Of a DNA stretch of 64,000 nt, positions 36,901 through 48,645 are shown piece by piece. This DNA is from Ephydatia muelleri (taxonomy: Eukaryota > Porifera > Demospongiae > Spongillida > Spongillidae). The notes beneath the pieces were generated by a model. It searched no databases. It was not told the DNA's origin and saw only the letters and a program-made list of their open reading frames with translations. Within the stretch, counting starts at the first letter, position 1; the number at the start of each line of letters is the position of its first letter. The stretch is taken from the NCBI GenBank assembly GCA_013339895.1, contig JABACO010000011.1:6190570-6254569 (forward strand). The letters run 5' to 3'. The translations under genes were made by a program, and so were the position numbers.

Positions 36901-39900
36901 CACCTGGTAGCTTAGTGGTCTCTGGAATTCCAATAAGCATATTTTGTGCCTTCTCAATTCCATCAGTGGTGGACACTTCTGTAATGGTTAAGACCTTTTG
37001 GATTAGACTAAATCAGACATTAAATAATGGCGACAGAATCAAAATTAGTACTTCCCAGTCAATGGCGGCCTACAACACAACACTTCAAATCACCCCCGTA
37101 AATATCAGTGACACTGGCATGTATCAGTGCGAAGGAATTATCTCTTCAAATAGCAGTTATGTTGTGGGTTCCAGCAATGCTTCAGCAAATATTTCATTGT
37201 CTGTACAAGGTGAGAATACTTACGAGACCATTCCATTATGTGAATCATTCCCTCTCATCTCCAGCTCTCCCTCCTCCTGTGGTCACCACATCATCATATG
37301 GCAGCACAATAGCTGGATTAGTGTACTCACTGGTGTGTATGGTGAAGGTGGTAGATGGACTTGAAGTTGTCCCTGATGTGGTGTGGATGAAGGATGGAGG
37401 AGTTCTTGTGAATGGGACCAATACCACACTGACAAGGACTGTGTCAGGTGGAAACAGTACTCTAAATCTCACCTTCAATCCTCTGCTCACATCTCATGGA
37501 GGACAGTACACTTGTGTTGCCACTATCTCTATACCACAGCTTTCTTTGAGCATCACCAATTCTGATGTGTCAGTACTGAGTGAGTTTAATGTTACATGTA
37601 TGTGCTATTATGTGTGATTTACCCTCTTTATTATGTAATTGCCACACTTCAAGTAATCACATTTGTATGCACTATTCAGCTGTTGTTCCTATTGATTTCT
37701 AAAAATATATGGTAATTTTATTTCAGGTACACAGACTCTAAATGTTACTATTACATCCGATACACATCTTCAAATGAATAGCATAAATCGGTCCCTTATC
37801 TGCCGAGTGAATGTGAATAATTATCTTGTGCTAATCAGTCTCACATGGATCAAGGTCAATGGATTAAACTCAACAATTTATTCAATAACAGCAGGAAATT
37901 ACAGCATTTACACCTTCCCTTACTTGAGCAAAGATGATTCTGCACAGTACATCTGTGTGGCCAATATATCCTTACCGTACAAGGATAACTACATTAGTAG
38001 TTCAGCTATTTCTGAAATATGCTTGATTGGTAAGTTATCAGAATTGTTTCTGTTTCATAATTGGAGTAAGCTGTACTGTAGCTCCCGATTCTGTAAGGGG
38101 TGCTAAAATAGACATTGTCTCAGACACTAATGTATTTGCACTGTGGAGCAGTCCATGGAAAACAAATGGAATCCTTCGAGTCTACAGGGTGACCTGTACT
38201 GTGCTAGAAGACTACAATAAACCCCAGTATGTGAAATATGACAGCAATTTAACAACTACTTCAATGAATATCACGAGATTGGGTAAGGATAAAGTGGAAA
38301 TTCAAGAATACTCAAAACATTTATTTCCTTATAGCTGCTGGTATCCCTTACGAACTTTGCATAAGTGCACACAACAGTGCAGGCAGCGGACCTGAATGGT
38401 GCAATGTGTTCTTCACAGATACACTGCGTGAGTACCGAAAATCTTCACTGAAACCAGCCTTTTTATGCATATGTGTTCTCAGCACCCACTGAAGCACCTC
38501 AGGGAGTAGTAGTAACCCGATCTTCAGATGGACTCAGCATGACAGTCAATTGGAGGCCAGTAACACTCATGAAGGCCAGAGGGTTTCCATTCTATGCTGT
38601 ATCATACACTTCCAATGATGCAGTTCGTATAAGACAAGCTGAACAAATAATTGTATATGATGCAGCCTTTGTATCAATAACAGAATTGAGTCCATTGGCA
38701 GATTATTCAGTGTCCGTGACTGTGTTGAATCATGGAAACAAGTCAGGGATGAGTACATGTGAAACTGATAGGATGACAAGTCTTGCAGTATTATCGCAAT
38801 CAATGTCATACACACAAATTTTCTATGGTCAGTGCATCACAGAGATGTACCACTTCCACATTAATATCTTCCTTCATTACGTTTCAGGAGTACTAGCAGC
38901 TATTTTATCTGTAGTCCTGGTTGAAGTTTTAGTTCTGTGCTGCTGTTGTGCATGCTGGTTAGTTTTTCCCTCAGATCTTGCCCTTTGAGTAATGCATTTT
39001 CACTATGCTGCACCTCTTACTCAAAGCTGCTACTGCTGCTGCAAATTAAAACCCAAACGTTACGAGATTTATGAATTGAATCAGCCTGACAGATGCGTGA
39101 GTAGGTTGAAAGCGAATATGCGTTCTACAGATATGGCAGAGCTGGATAGTATACAACAGATAGGAGGTAATGGTGAGTAATACTATTAATAGATCAGACT
39201 GTCCTCTAAACAACCAACAGTAGACCCTGATAGACGAGTGTCAATAAGTCTCTCTTGCTTTCGGGACCATGTGGAGAAGATGCATGGCGATGAGAATAAT
39301 GGATTTCAGCTGGAATTTAAGGTACATTCATTTGATATCTCACTGTGCGTAATGGCTGACACCAATCATGCAGTGTTTGAAGTCAGAGCCAGACAAATCT
39401 GATCATATCGACAACAGCCAGTTGCCATGCAACCAAGTGAAAAACAGATTTTGTAACATTCTTCCATGTGGGTATAGAGTGTTTAGATTTTTAACCCATC
39501 AACATAGTTGATCTTACAGATGACGCTTCAAGGGTGAAATTGAAAGAGCTCAATGGCATTCCTGGCTCAGACTACATTAATGCTAGTTACATTGATGTGA
39601 GGGTTAATGTACTTTATCAGACTAAAAATTATCTTATCCTGGAATTTACATTTAGGGATACAATTGTCAGAATATATATATTTCCACTCAGGGTAAGTAG
39701 GGATATCAATCAATAATTACCTTTTCATATTGTTTGATTTTAGGACCTACTGACGAAACAGTCAATGATTTTTGGAGAATGGTATGGGAAAAGCGACTGG
39801 GTACAATTGTGATGCTCACAAAATGCATTGAAAATGGCAGGGTGAGTAAGATGGCAACAATACTGCACTACCACATAATTTCATGATTGTCAGGAAAAAT

Positions 39901-42900
39901 GTGCACAATACTGGGCAAGCACAAATGGAAACCATGAAACAGCTCAGTTTAAAGTTGCAACTATATCTGCAACTCAATTTGCTGACTACACTATTACTTC
40001 ATTAGTAGTTTCTGATGTGAGTTTAAATAGTCTTGATTGTACTTGAAGATATCTATTTTGCTTTGATCTATAGAAGGAAAAATCTGAAGATGAACCTCTG
40101 CATGTCAAGCATTTTCATTTTACATCTTGGCCTGACCATGGAGTACCTGATACTCCTTCTTCACTTGTGTCTTTCATCAAATATGTTCAGAAGAATCGTA
40201 AATTTACAGAGGAGAGCCCCCTGTTGGTCCACTGTAGTGCCGGTGTTGGCCGCTCAGGAACATTCATTGCCCTGCATATTTTACTGGAGAGGATCAAAAC
40301 TGAGGATTCAATCAATGTGTTTGAATGTGTAAACCAAATGCGAAAGAGGCGTCCATTTATGGTTCAGTCACTTGTAAGTGGAAAGAGGTAAGAATCTTAT
40401 ATTTTGAGCTTTGACTTGGTCTCCATCCAAAATCAGGATCAGTATGTATACATTCATGATGCCATTTTGGAACAAATCATGTGCGGAGATACAGAAATAG
40501 ATGCTGGAAATTTTCGCGTGAAGGTTAATAGTATGTATAAGGTTGCTGCAGGAAATGGAACAAATGGATTCGTGCAGCAATTCCAGGTACACATTGTACG
40601 AAGTACTACACTAACATCACCATGTATTTGTCATAGACTCCCCAGGCTGTTGTATGATGTTAAATACATATATCCTAGCTGTTGATCATAGAGTCACAAA
40701 ACCATATTTCCACAATAACAATGTACAATTTGTAGCTCCTTAATGACGTCTGCAAAAAACCACCCAAAGAAGATTGTTCAGTTTCATTGGAAAGCTGTAA
40801 TGAAGTGAAAAACCGGTACAAGAACAAGCCACACTGTATGCTAACATCCACTATGAGAGGCATAACAAATGTTTAATAAGAGGTGTTAATTCTGTCCCCA
40901 GACAATCACACACAAATTAGATTAGCACAAGATTCCACAAACTCCACCTACATCAATGCTAGCAGAATTCAAGTATGTTCTATGGGAATTGAAATTAACT
41001 CTATTGAGTTCTTTACCTTTTCATGAAGGGCTACAAGTTATCCTGCATCTACATAGCTACTCAAGGACCTTTAAGTAACACTGTTAATGATTTTTGGAAG
41101 ATGATAATGGAGCAACAATGCAAGACTATTGTCATGTTGTGTGAGCTAATGGAGGAAGGAGAGGAGTCTTGTGCCTGCTATTGGCCCACAGCAGAGGGGC
41201 CTGTGAATTTTGGAACGATAAGCGTACATCTGTTGTCAGCTGTCATCAGCAATGGCATGATATTTCGAAATTTCAAGCTCACAGAAAACTCTGTAAGCCT
41301 TTATATATGGAACGTTCTATACGAAAATGGGTCATGTGGATTTTATTTTATAACATAAAATTTAAATCGATATATCTTCCGAAATATTAACGCTATCGGG
41401 TTCTATTGTTAACACAACATACCACACCATTACTATATGTGGAAATCCATTTTGGTGTCTTACACATGCGGGGTACCGACGTTTCAAGGTCCGATACCCC
41501 GTAGGGTTCAAAACGGCCACATCTTCAGGTAGGAGTGTCCAAATCGGTTCAAAATAGGTACCTATGTAGAAGGGTCCTCGCTATTGATTTGTTCGTTAAT
41601 CTTTTCTTTATCCGTTATGGAGATACAAGTGTGCAAAGAAATTGCATATTTTCCGGGCGTTACGCGCCATTCACGTATTACGAGGACGTCCTCGAAGTCA
41701 GTCGTAATACGTTAATGGCGCGTAACGCCCGGGAAATATGCACTTTCTTTGCACACTTGTATCTCCATAACGGATAAAGCAAAAATTAACGAACAGAACA
41801 AATTAATAGCAGTAGGACCTTTCTACATAATTACCTATTTTGAACCGATTTGGACACTCCTACCTGAAGATGTGGCCGTTTTGAACCCTACGGGGTATCG
41901 GACCTTGAAACGTCGGTACCCAGCATGTGTAAGACACCAAAATGGATTTTTACATATAGTAATGGTGTTAAAAATAGGAACCCGATAGCGTTAATATTAC
42001 GGAAGATATAACGATTTAAATGTTATGTTATAAAATAAAATCCATTTTCGTATAGAACGTTCCATAATTATAATTATATGGACAGTTTCCGCGAAAATTG
42101 CCCCACGGTTAAAATGTTATAAAAATGCATCGCGTTTGAATCGCTATAACTTCCCAGCGGATAACGCTATCGACTTCCTATTTACAACACTTCATAGTGA
42201 AATGGTGTAGTATGAAGTGTTGAAAATAGGAAGTCGATAGCGTTATCCGTTGGGAAGTTATAGTGATTCATATGCGATGCATTTTTATAACATTTTAACC
42301 GTGGGGCAATTTTCGCTGAAACTGTCCCATATATCTGCAGTTGCTGCTTCAAAATCATAAATTCGTTTCTATGTAGAATGAACTTCTCGTGGCCCAGTAT
42401 TGCTACTCTGAGTGGCCACAGCATGGCAAGCCAGCCAGTTTACCTAACATGTTAACACTTTTGGACACACTTAATAAAGCCCTGAGTGCATCAGAGAAGA
42501 ATGTAATTACTGTTGTCTGCAAGTAGGTTCTAGTGCACTACGATCACATCAACATACATGTACACTATATAATAACAGAATTTTCTAACAGTGATGGGTG
42601 TGGTCGCACTGGATCCTTCATCTGTATTCACTCAGAGCTAGAACGTCTTAAGGCTGAGGGAATTGTGAACATCTTTCAATCCGTGAAGGCAATGCGGTCT
42701 TATCGTCCCGGCATGGTCCAAGATGTGGTATGATCAGTATGAGTTGAACGTTTGAAATGATTAATTATTTATGCCACTTTGTAGGGTCAGTATGCTTTTT
42801 GCCATGATGTCCTAGCCAGCTGTGTTGATGGAATGTCGACATATGCCAATGCAGCCAGCTGTGTTGATGGAATGTCGACGTATGCCAATGCAGCCAGCTG

Positions 42901-42991
42901 TGTTGATGGAATGTCGATTATGCCAATACAGCCAGCTGTTGATGGAATGTCGATATATGCCAATACAGCGCAAATTGTAATAGAACAATAA
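30956..42991 (+). CDS. Receptor protein tyrosine phosphatase with 18 Ig domains (gene A)
   Basis: A complete 38-exon gene of about 2,896 aa. Exon 1 (30956-31016) is a signal peptide ([14 protein letters not shown]). The next 17 exons encode one Ig domain each: type A at 31071, 31860, 32634, 33408, 34181, 34954, 35728, 36493 and 37265; type B at 31473, 32238, 33012, 35332 and 36106; type B' at 33783, 34556 and 36868. Then come Ig 18 (37727-38029), FN3 (38082-38282, 38335-38427), FN3 (38483-38752), the TM exon (38888-38957, [20 protein letters not shown]) and cytoplasmic exons 39027-39166, 39221-39321, 39374-39467, 39520-39596, 39656-39692, 39744-39841, 39894-40016, 40074-40373 and 40437-40586. 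D1 has WPDHGVP and [10 protein letters not shown] and should be active. D2 (40736-40835, 40902-40972, 41029-41292, 42377-42522, 42592-42727) has WPQHG and VVCNDGCGRTG and is probably a pseudophosphatase. The last exon (42785-42991) encodes a repetitive tail. All Ig exons are phase 1/1. Confidence 0.9.
31071..37579 (+). repeat. Tandem array of 17 Ig exons in gene A
   Basis: Exons of 315-348 nt alternate between type A (core [28 protein letters not shown]) and type B or B' ([10 protein letters not shown] with YWCVGN, or [10 protein letters not shown] with YQCVGS). Introns are 54 nt after A-to-B and B-to-A junctions, 51 nt after A-to-B' and 55-56 nt after B'-to-A. Order: A B A B A B A B' A B' A B A B A B' A. 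Copies of one type differ at only a few per cent of positions by eye. Confidence 0.95.
41309..42063. mobile_element. 755-bp foldback (near-perfect palindrome) element
   Basis: GGAACGTTCTATACGAAAAT at the left end is the inverse of the right end, and the arms pair almost throughout around a centre near 41690 (GAGGACGTCCTCG). It lies in the intron between D2 exons at 41029-41292 and 42377-42522. No ORF of interest is present. A partial second copy lies at 44120-44736. The broken D2 duplicate lacks the element and shows the empty site (GCCTTTATATATATATATCT at about 46528). Confidence 0.88.
42080..42328. mobile_element. 250-bp palindromic MITE, copy 1
   Basis: The termini GGACAGTTTCCGCGAAAATT and its complement enclose arms that pair over almost their full length (GCCCCACGGTTAAAATGTTA; CGCTATAACTTCCC). 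It has the same structure as the elements at 48328 and 50765. It is inserted 16 bp from the larger foldback in the same intron. Confidence 0.88.
42809..42960 (+). repeat. Coding tandem repeat in the phosphatase C-terminal tail
   Basis: Four copies of a 39-45-bp unit encoding [13 protein letters not shown]. The third and fourth are shortened or frame-slipped ([20 protein letters not shown]). The D2 duplicate at 47003-47150 has the same units with different changes. Confidence 0.9.
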
Positions 42992-43472
42992 CATTGGTGG
43001 TATGTTCCTCCTGTCTCTTAATGACATTGTGTGAAGCGTGAGCCACTTAAACTGTTACGCAGCATTTATCTGTGCTTGTTATTGATTGCAAAACACTATG
43101 AATACATGCCACTGACAAAAATCAAATCATAGACATGATAGTTGGAGAAGATTTAAAAAAACGATGCTTTCAATGAGTGAAATACCATACATTGCGGCTG
43201 AACATTGAGGTCGGCAAGGTTGATCACATGGCTCGAAATAATAGTACATTAAAAGGGGAGCCTACCACACATGAGAGATTGATCATGTAGTTGAGGCTAT
43301 CTAATATAGACTTTTGTACTTCAGCCATCAAAGGTGGTTAAGTGGTTGTATTTGAATTTCCTCTTGTTGTCAGTATCATCATGGTAATACTTGATGGTGC
43401 TGCTCTGACGATTATAAAATTCAGTTGTGCTATGATGTTCTGTATTTGTGCTTCATGCAGATGTATATGAAA

Positions 43473-43478
43473 AATAAA
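43473..43478 (+). terminator. Candidate polyadenylation signal AATAAA of gene A
   Basis: Hexamer about 480 bp after the stop codon, in an A-rich context. The 3' UTR extent is inferred only. Confidence 0.35.
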
Positions 43479-43499
43479 AAGTAATTAACACCGGTTCCA

Positions 43500-44119
43500 T
43501 GTAAAAAGAATGTTTTTTTTAGCCCTTTTTGTCGAACTCACATTCTGTAAAAATAGTCGGACGAGGGTAAACTGTCACACATTTGTGCGAACATAACAAC
43601 CCAACCTTTTACACGATGTTTAGCGCCATTCTAAGCTTCGTACATTGTTCCGCTCGTTTGCAGTACTCGTTAGAAGTGAAACGGTCGACCCGTACCGAAA
43701 AAAGGTACACTTTTTTTCTGGGCCTTTCTGAAGACAAATATCTGTCCAAAAGTTCTTACCTCAACAACAGATGTTGCATTTCTACACTTTTAGAAGTTGT
43801 GCTTGTACAGAAGCATTGGAACCAGCTGCGTTCAACTTCTAGAGCTCTGTAAAAATAGTCTCGACCCCAGACCTAAATATTGAATCTTTACCTGACGTAA
43901 GTACGCATCAACCAAAGTGCCACTCAATACAACAAGCTATTCTTGCTCAATTCTAGCAATCTGAATTGCCAAAATGTGTCAAAAAAATTACACCATAGAG
44001 CTAATTTAAGTGTGTTTTTATGTGCATTATTCTTTTTAAGATTCACCATAGACTAAATGGCTTCGTGGCTGCCAATCAGGGAACTGTAACATAACTAGTA
44101 GAATAATATAATCGAAAAT
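43500..44119. other. Gene A downstream sequence, no gene seen
   Basis: About 43500-43970 is absent from the D2 duplicate and may be an insertion. About 43975-44110 matches 47680-47800. No exon is recognised. Confidence 0.45.
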
Positions 44120-44736
44120 GGAACGTTCTATACGATAATGGGTCTTGTGGATTTTATTTTATAACATAAAATTTAAATCGATATATATCTTCCGAAATAT
44201 TAACGCTATCGGGTTCCTATTTTTAACACAACATACCACACCATTACTATATGTGAAAATCCATTTTGGTGTCTTACACATGCGGGGTACCGACGTTTCA
44301 AGGTCCGATACCCCGTAGGGTTCAAAACGGCCACATCTTCAGCAGAGATATTATATACTATCTCTGTCTTCAGGTAGGAGTGTCCAAATCGGTTCAAAAT
44401 AGGTGCCTATGTAGAAGGGTCCTACTGCTATTGATTTGTTCTGTTCGTTAATTTGTACTCTATCCGTTATGGAGATACAAGTGAAAAATTGCATATTTCC
44501 CGGGCGTTACGCGCCATTTACGTATTACGACTGGCTTCGAGGACGTCCTCGTAATACGTGAATGGCGCGTAACGCCCGGGAAATATGCAATTTCTTTGCA
44601 CACTTGTGTCTCCATAACGGATAAAGCAAAAATTAACGAACAGAACACATCAATAGCAGTAGGACCCTTCTACATAGGTACCTATTTTGAACAGATTTGA
44701 ACACTCCTACCTGAAGATGTGGCCGTTTTGAACCCT
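44120..44736. mobile_element. Second copy of the foldback element, truncated at the right
   Basis: Starts GGAACGTTCTATACGATAAT and follows the 41309 copy through its centre (about 44540, GAGGACGTCCTCG). It ends abruptly at GGCCGTTTTGAACCC without the last ~160 bp of the right arm. A short local duplication (CTTCAG flanking about 31 bp) interrupts the left arm near 44345. Confidence 0.85.
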
Positions 44737-45950
44737 TAGCTGAAGCACGCTAACATCTTTAACGCCTTGCCTCTCGCCTGGCTGCTAGACTAAATTGCTC
44801 CAAATTGCATGCCACCTCAACACTGTATGGTAGGCTCAACTTGGTTCTAGTCAGAGCAAATGCAAGAGCACTGCTATCCCGAGCATATGGCGTCGGATCT
44901 GACATCCCAGCTTAACTATAGGTTGGCAATCAGCTGTCCAGTCATAGTCGTTGTGTATTTTGTGTGTGCTCATTTACATAGTAGTAGTAGCGTGCATTAC
45001 CTGCTGTGGTGCTGTGTACAATCTATGTCTAGTATTATTGCTGTATGTGTTATTAATATCGCTGTATATGTATTTCTGTGTTTGTATATTTCAATAATAA
45101 TAATGATACATGCAGTAATAAATTTCTAATAATTTTATTGTCTATATTTTTTAGACCACTGCATTGCTACCTAACCAGGAATAATTATTTAGGTGCAAAA
45201 CTCAGTTGAACGACCAAGCCCATCGGTCCAAATAATATATCAGTGTGTTTTCAACATCTCGATCAAGCATTTTCCTGCTTTCAGACGAGGCGTAAGCAGA
45301 CCTGTACACAATACTTTAAACGAGGGCGGGTCTCAGGCGGGTGTTTATTCTTTTCTTTTTTCGCTACACCTTAACAATCCGGTGTCGCTATTGTTTGGAA
45401 CACTAGCTGCTTGCAATGATTATGGTCTTATCAAAAATTGCAATACCGCCACAAAATGTGGTGCAATATTCGTATTAGTGAACTGCTTCAAACACTTCCA
45501 GCCGCAAACGGTGTGACGAAGACATAGAGCTTCAAACAGTAAATCTTTTGGTACCAAGATGATTTCCCATCACATGAGTAAGATAGAGCTTAGCAAAGCT
45601 TACTGAAATATTCATAGCGTAGCTATACCTCGCGAAATCAAGATCTTGATAATTAATGTGTGGCAAGGTAAATATTGCTGTACTGGAGTTGAATTAATCA
45701 GACAATTTTCAGATCTTGCTAAGCTCTTCCCCATCACACAAATTCTAAAAGTAGCCTACAAGAGCCAAAAAGAAGCAAATGAAAGGTATGGGGAATATGT
45801 GGGAGCAGTGATAGGTACATACAATGGATGGAGGATTAGGTGAGGGGACCAGGTGAAATGAGTTGGTTGTAATACTCCAACTCGTGACATGACTGCACTG
45901 TTGTCTCAATTTTTCTAACTGTGCTCAAACTTCAGTGTTGTTCAAAGAGT
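44737..45950. other. No recognisable gene; dispersed repeat at 44999-45095
   Basis: Short ORFs at 45193-45516 and 45646-45843 show no domain or splice context. 44999-45095 repeats the sequence seen at about 20705-20790. Confidence 0.45.
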
Positions 45951-45954
45951 CACA

Positions 45955-47160
45955 AAATGATGCTTCTGCATTAACAATGTGCTCTTTAATGATATCTAAC
46001 CACTCAAAGAAGATTGTTCAGTTTCATTGGAAAGTTGTAATGAGGTGAAAAACCGGTACAAGAACAAGCCACACTGTATATAACATCCACTATGAGAGGC
46101 ATAACAAATGTTTAATAAGAGGTGTTAATTCTGTCCCCAGACAATCACACACAAATTAGATTAGCACAAGATGCCACAAACTCCAACTGTATCAATGCTA
46201 GCAGAATTCAAGTATGTTCTATGGGAATTGAAATTAACTCATTTGAGTTCTTTACCTTTTCATCAAGGGCTACAAGTTATCCTGCATGTACATAGCTACT
46301 CAAGGACCTTTAGGTAACACTGTTAAATGATTTTTGGAAGATGATAATGGAGCAACAATGCAATACTATTGTCGTGTTGTGTGAGCTAATGGAGGAAGGG
46401 GGGAATTCTTGTGCCTGCTATTGACCCACTGCAGAGGGGCCTGTGAATTTTGAAATGATAAGCATGCATCTATTATCAACTGTCATCAGCAATGGCACAA
46501 CATTTCGAAATTTCAAGCTCTCAGTAAGCCTTTATATATATATATCTGCAGTTGCTGCTTCAAAAACATAAATTCATTCCCATGCAGAACGAACTTCTCG
46601 TGGCCCAGTATTGCTACTCTGAGTGGCCACAGCATGGCAAGCCAGCCAGTTTACCTAATATGTTAACACTTGTGGACGCACTTAATAAAGCATCAGAGGA
46701 ATGTAATTACTGTTGTCTGCAAGTAGGTTCTAGTGCACTACGATCACATCAACATACATGTACACTATATAATAACAGTAACAGGGATGGGTGTGGTCGC
46801 ACTGGATCCTTCATCTGTATTCACTCAGAGCTAGAATGTCTTAAGGCTGAGGGAGTTGTGAACATCTTTCAATCCGTGAAGGCAATGCGGTCTTATCGTC
46901 CCGGCATGGTCCAAGATGTGGTATGATCAGTATGAGTTGAACGTTTGAAATGATTAATTATTTATGCCACTTTGTAGGGTCAGTATGCTTTTTGCCACGA
47001 TGTCCTAGCCAGCTGTGTTGATGGAATGTCGACGTATGCCAATACAGCCAGCTGTGTTGATGGAATGTCAATTATGTCAATACAGCCAGCTGTTGATGAA
47101 ACGTTGATATATGCCAATACAGCCAGTTGTGTTGATGGAATGTCAATATAGCAGCAATGC
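45955..47160 (+). pseudogene. Duplicated, broken D2 phosphatase domain
   Basis: Colinear with D2 exons 33-38 of gene A. Recognisable parts are [14 protein letters not shown] (about 46030), a [12 protein letters not shown]-type exon (46142), [19 protein letters not shown] (46267), a [11 protein letters not shown] exon (about 46588), [20 protein letters not shown] (about 46790) and the [13 protein letters not shown] tail (about 46978-47148). It is broken by an extra A after ACTGTTAA (about 46326), a TGA in place of the Trp of YWP (about 46425) and a changed donor near 46520. No D1, TM or Ig exons are present, so it is a partial copy. Confidence 0.85.
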
Positions 47161-47890
47161 AATAGAACAATAACATTGGTGGTATGTTCCACCTGTCTCT
47201 TAATGACATTATGTGAAGTGTGAGCCACTTAAACTGTTACGCCACATTTATCTGTGCTTGTTATTGATTGCAAATATAAATGAAAAAATACAGTATGAAT
47301 GCATGCCACAGATAAAAATCAAAGCACAGACATGATAGTTGGAGAAGATTTAAAAAATAATGCTTTCAATGAGTGAAATACCATACATTGCCACTAAACC
47401 TTGAGGTCTGCAAGGTTGTTCACATGGCTAGAAATAATAGTACACTAATGGGGGAAGCCTGCCCACGCATGAGAGATTGAGCATGTATACGTAGGTGAGG
47501 CTATCTAATGTAGACTATTGTACTTCAGCTATCATAGGTGGTTCAGTGGTTGTATTTGAATCTCCTCTTGGTGTCAGTAGCATCACGGTAATGCTTGATG
47601 GTGCTGCACTGACGGTTATAAAATTCAGTTGTGCTATGATGTTGTGTATCGTGTTTGTGTGAAAACAAGTAATTAAAAATGACACCATAGGGCTATTTTA
47701 AGTCTGTTTTAATGTGCATTATTCTTTTTAAGATTCACCATAGACTGGCTTCATAGCTGCCAATCAGGGCGGTGTAACATAACTAGTAGAATATATAATA
47801 TAACGTTCATATCTATCTTCATTGAGGAACACTGTACACTGCAGTAGTTGGCTTCCCATCCCTCTATGCGTAACATACTTTTTGCAAGTA
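47160..47890. repeat. Duplicate of gene A 3' flank
   Basis: Matches about 43000-43490 and 43975-44110 (for example GTGGTATGTTCCNCCTGTCTC and TGCATTATTCTTTTTAAGAT). It extends the D2 duplicate downstream. It contains no gene. Confidence 0.75.
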
Positions 47891-47925
47891 AAGGAGCATC
47901 TCTATGTGTGTGTTGGTGTGTGCGT

Positions 47926-47928
<3 letters not shown>

Positions 47929-47967
<39 letters not shown>

Positions 47968-47972
47968 ACACA
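47929..47972. repeat. (CA)n microsatellite
   Basis: AC dinucleotide tract. A (CTT)n/(CTC)n tract follows at about 48075-48111. Confidence 0.93.
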
Positions 47973-48327
47973 TGGGGGCAGTATAACCGTACCATAAAGT
48001 TGGCAAGTCGGCCCATATGCCTTAATCATAGATACTTTAGAGAAGTATCTATGCCTTAATGGACTGTCACTGTCACCACTTCTTCTTCTTCTTCTTCCTC
48101 CTCCTCCTCCTTAGGAAGGTATAACTCGAGCTACGAACGGTTTTGAATGACGGCAATAGCACCAATATCTTCGGAATTCACCTGCACATTATCCTTTAAG
48201 GTCATATAGACACCTAGAAAGAGAAGTATCTCATGCGGTAGCAAGTTCTATATAGGAATTGGTATGAAGTTATTAGTTTATTATTGTTCAATGAAGTTAT
48301 TTGTACAGCTTGCAGTACTGTATAAAT

Positions 48328-48577
48328 GGGACAGTTTCCGCGAAAATTGCCCCACGGTTAAAATGTTATAAAAATGCATCACGTTTGAATCGCTATAGCT
48401 TCCCAACGGATAACGCTATCGACTTCCTATTTTCAACACTGCATAGTGAAATGGTGTAGTATGAAGTGTTGAAAATAGGAAGTCGATAGCCTTATCCGTT
48501 GGGATGTTATAGCGATTCAAACGCGATGCATTTTTATAACATTTTAACCGTGGGGCAATTTTCGCGGAAACTGTCCC
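48328..48577. mobile_element. 250-bp palindromic MITE, copy 2
   Basis: GGGACAGTTTCCGCG termini with full-length pairing arms. AAAT precedes and AAAT follows, a possible short target duplication. It ends 69 bp before the start codon of the 15-aa-repeat ORF. Confidence 0.88.
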
Positions 48578-48645
48578 AAATACTCTAAATTTATTTGGTG
48601 TTCCTATTATCGCAGTTTAATCGATACTTTGGCTAGTGAAGTTAA

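Noticed and set aside
42800-43027. CRISPR-like or regulatory direct repeats
   Set aside because: The repeats are contiguous coding units of the phosphatase tail without spacers, in a eukaryotic genome.
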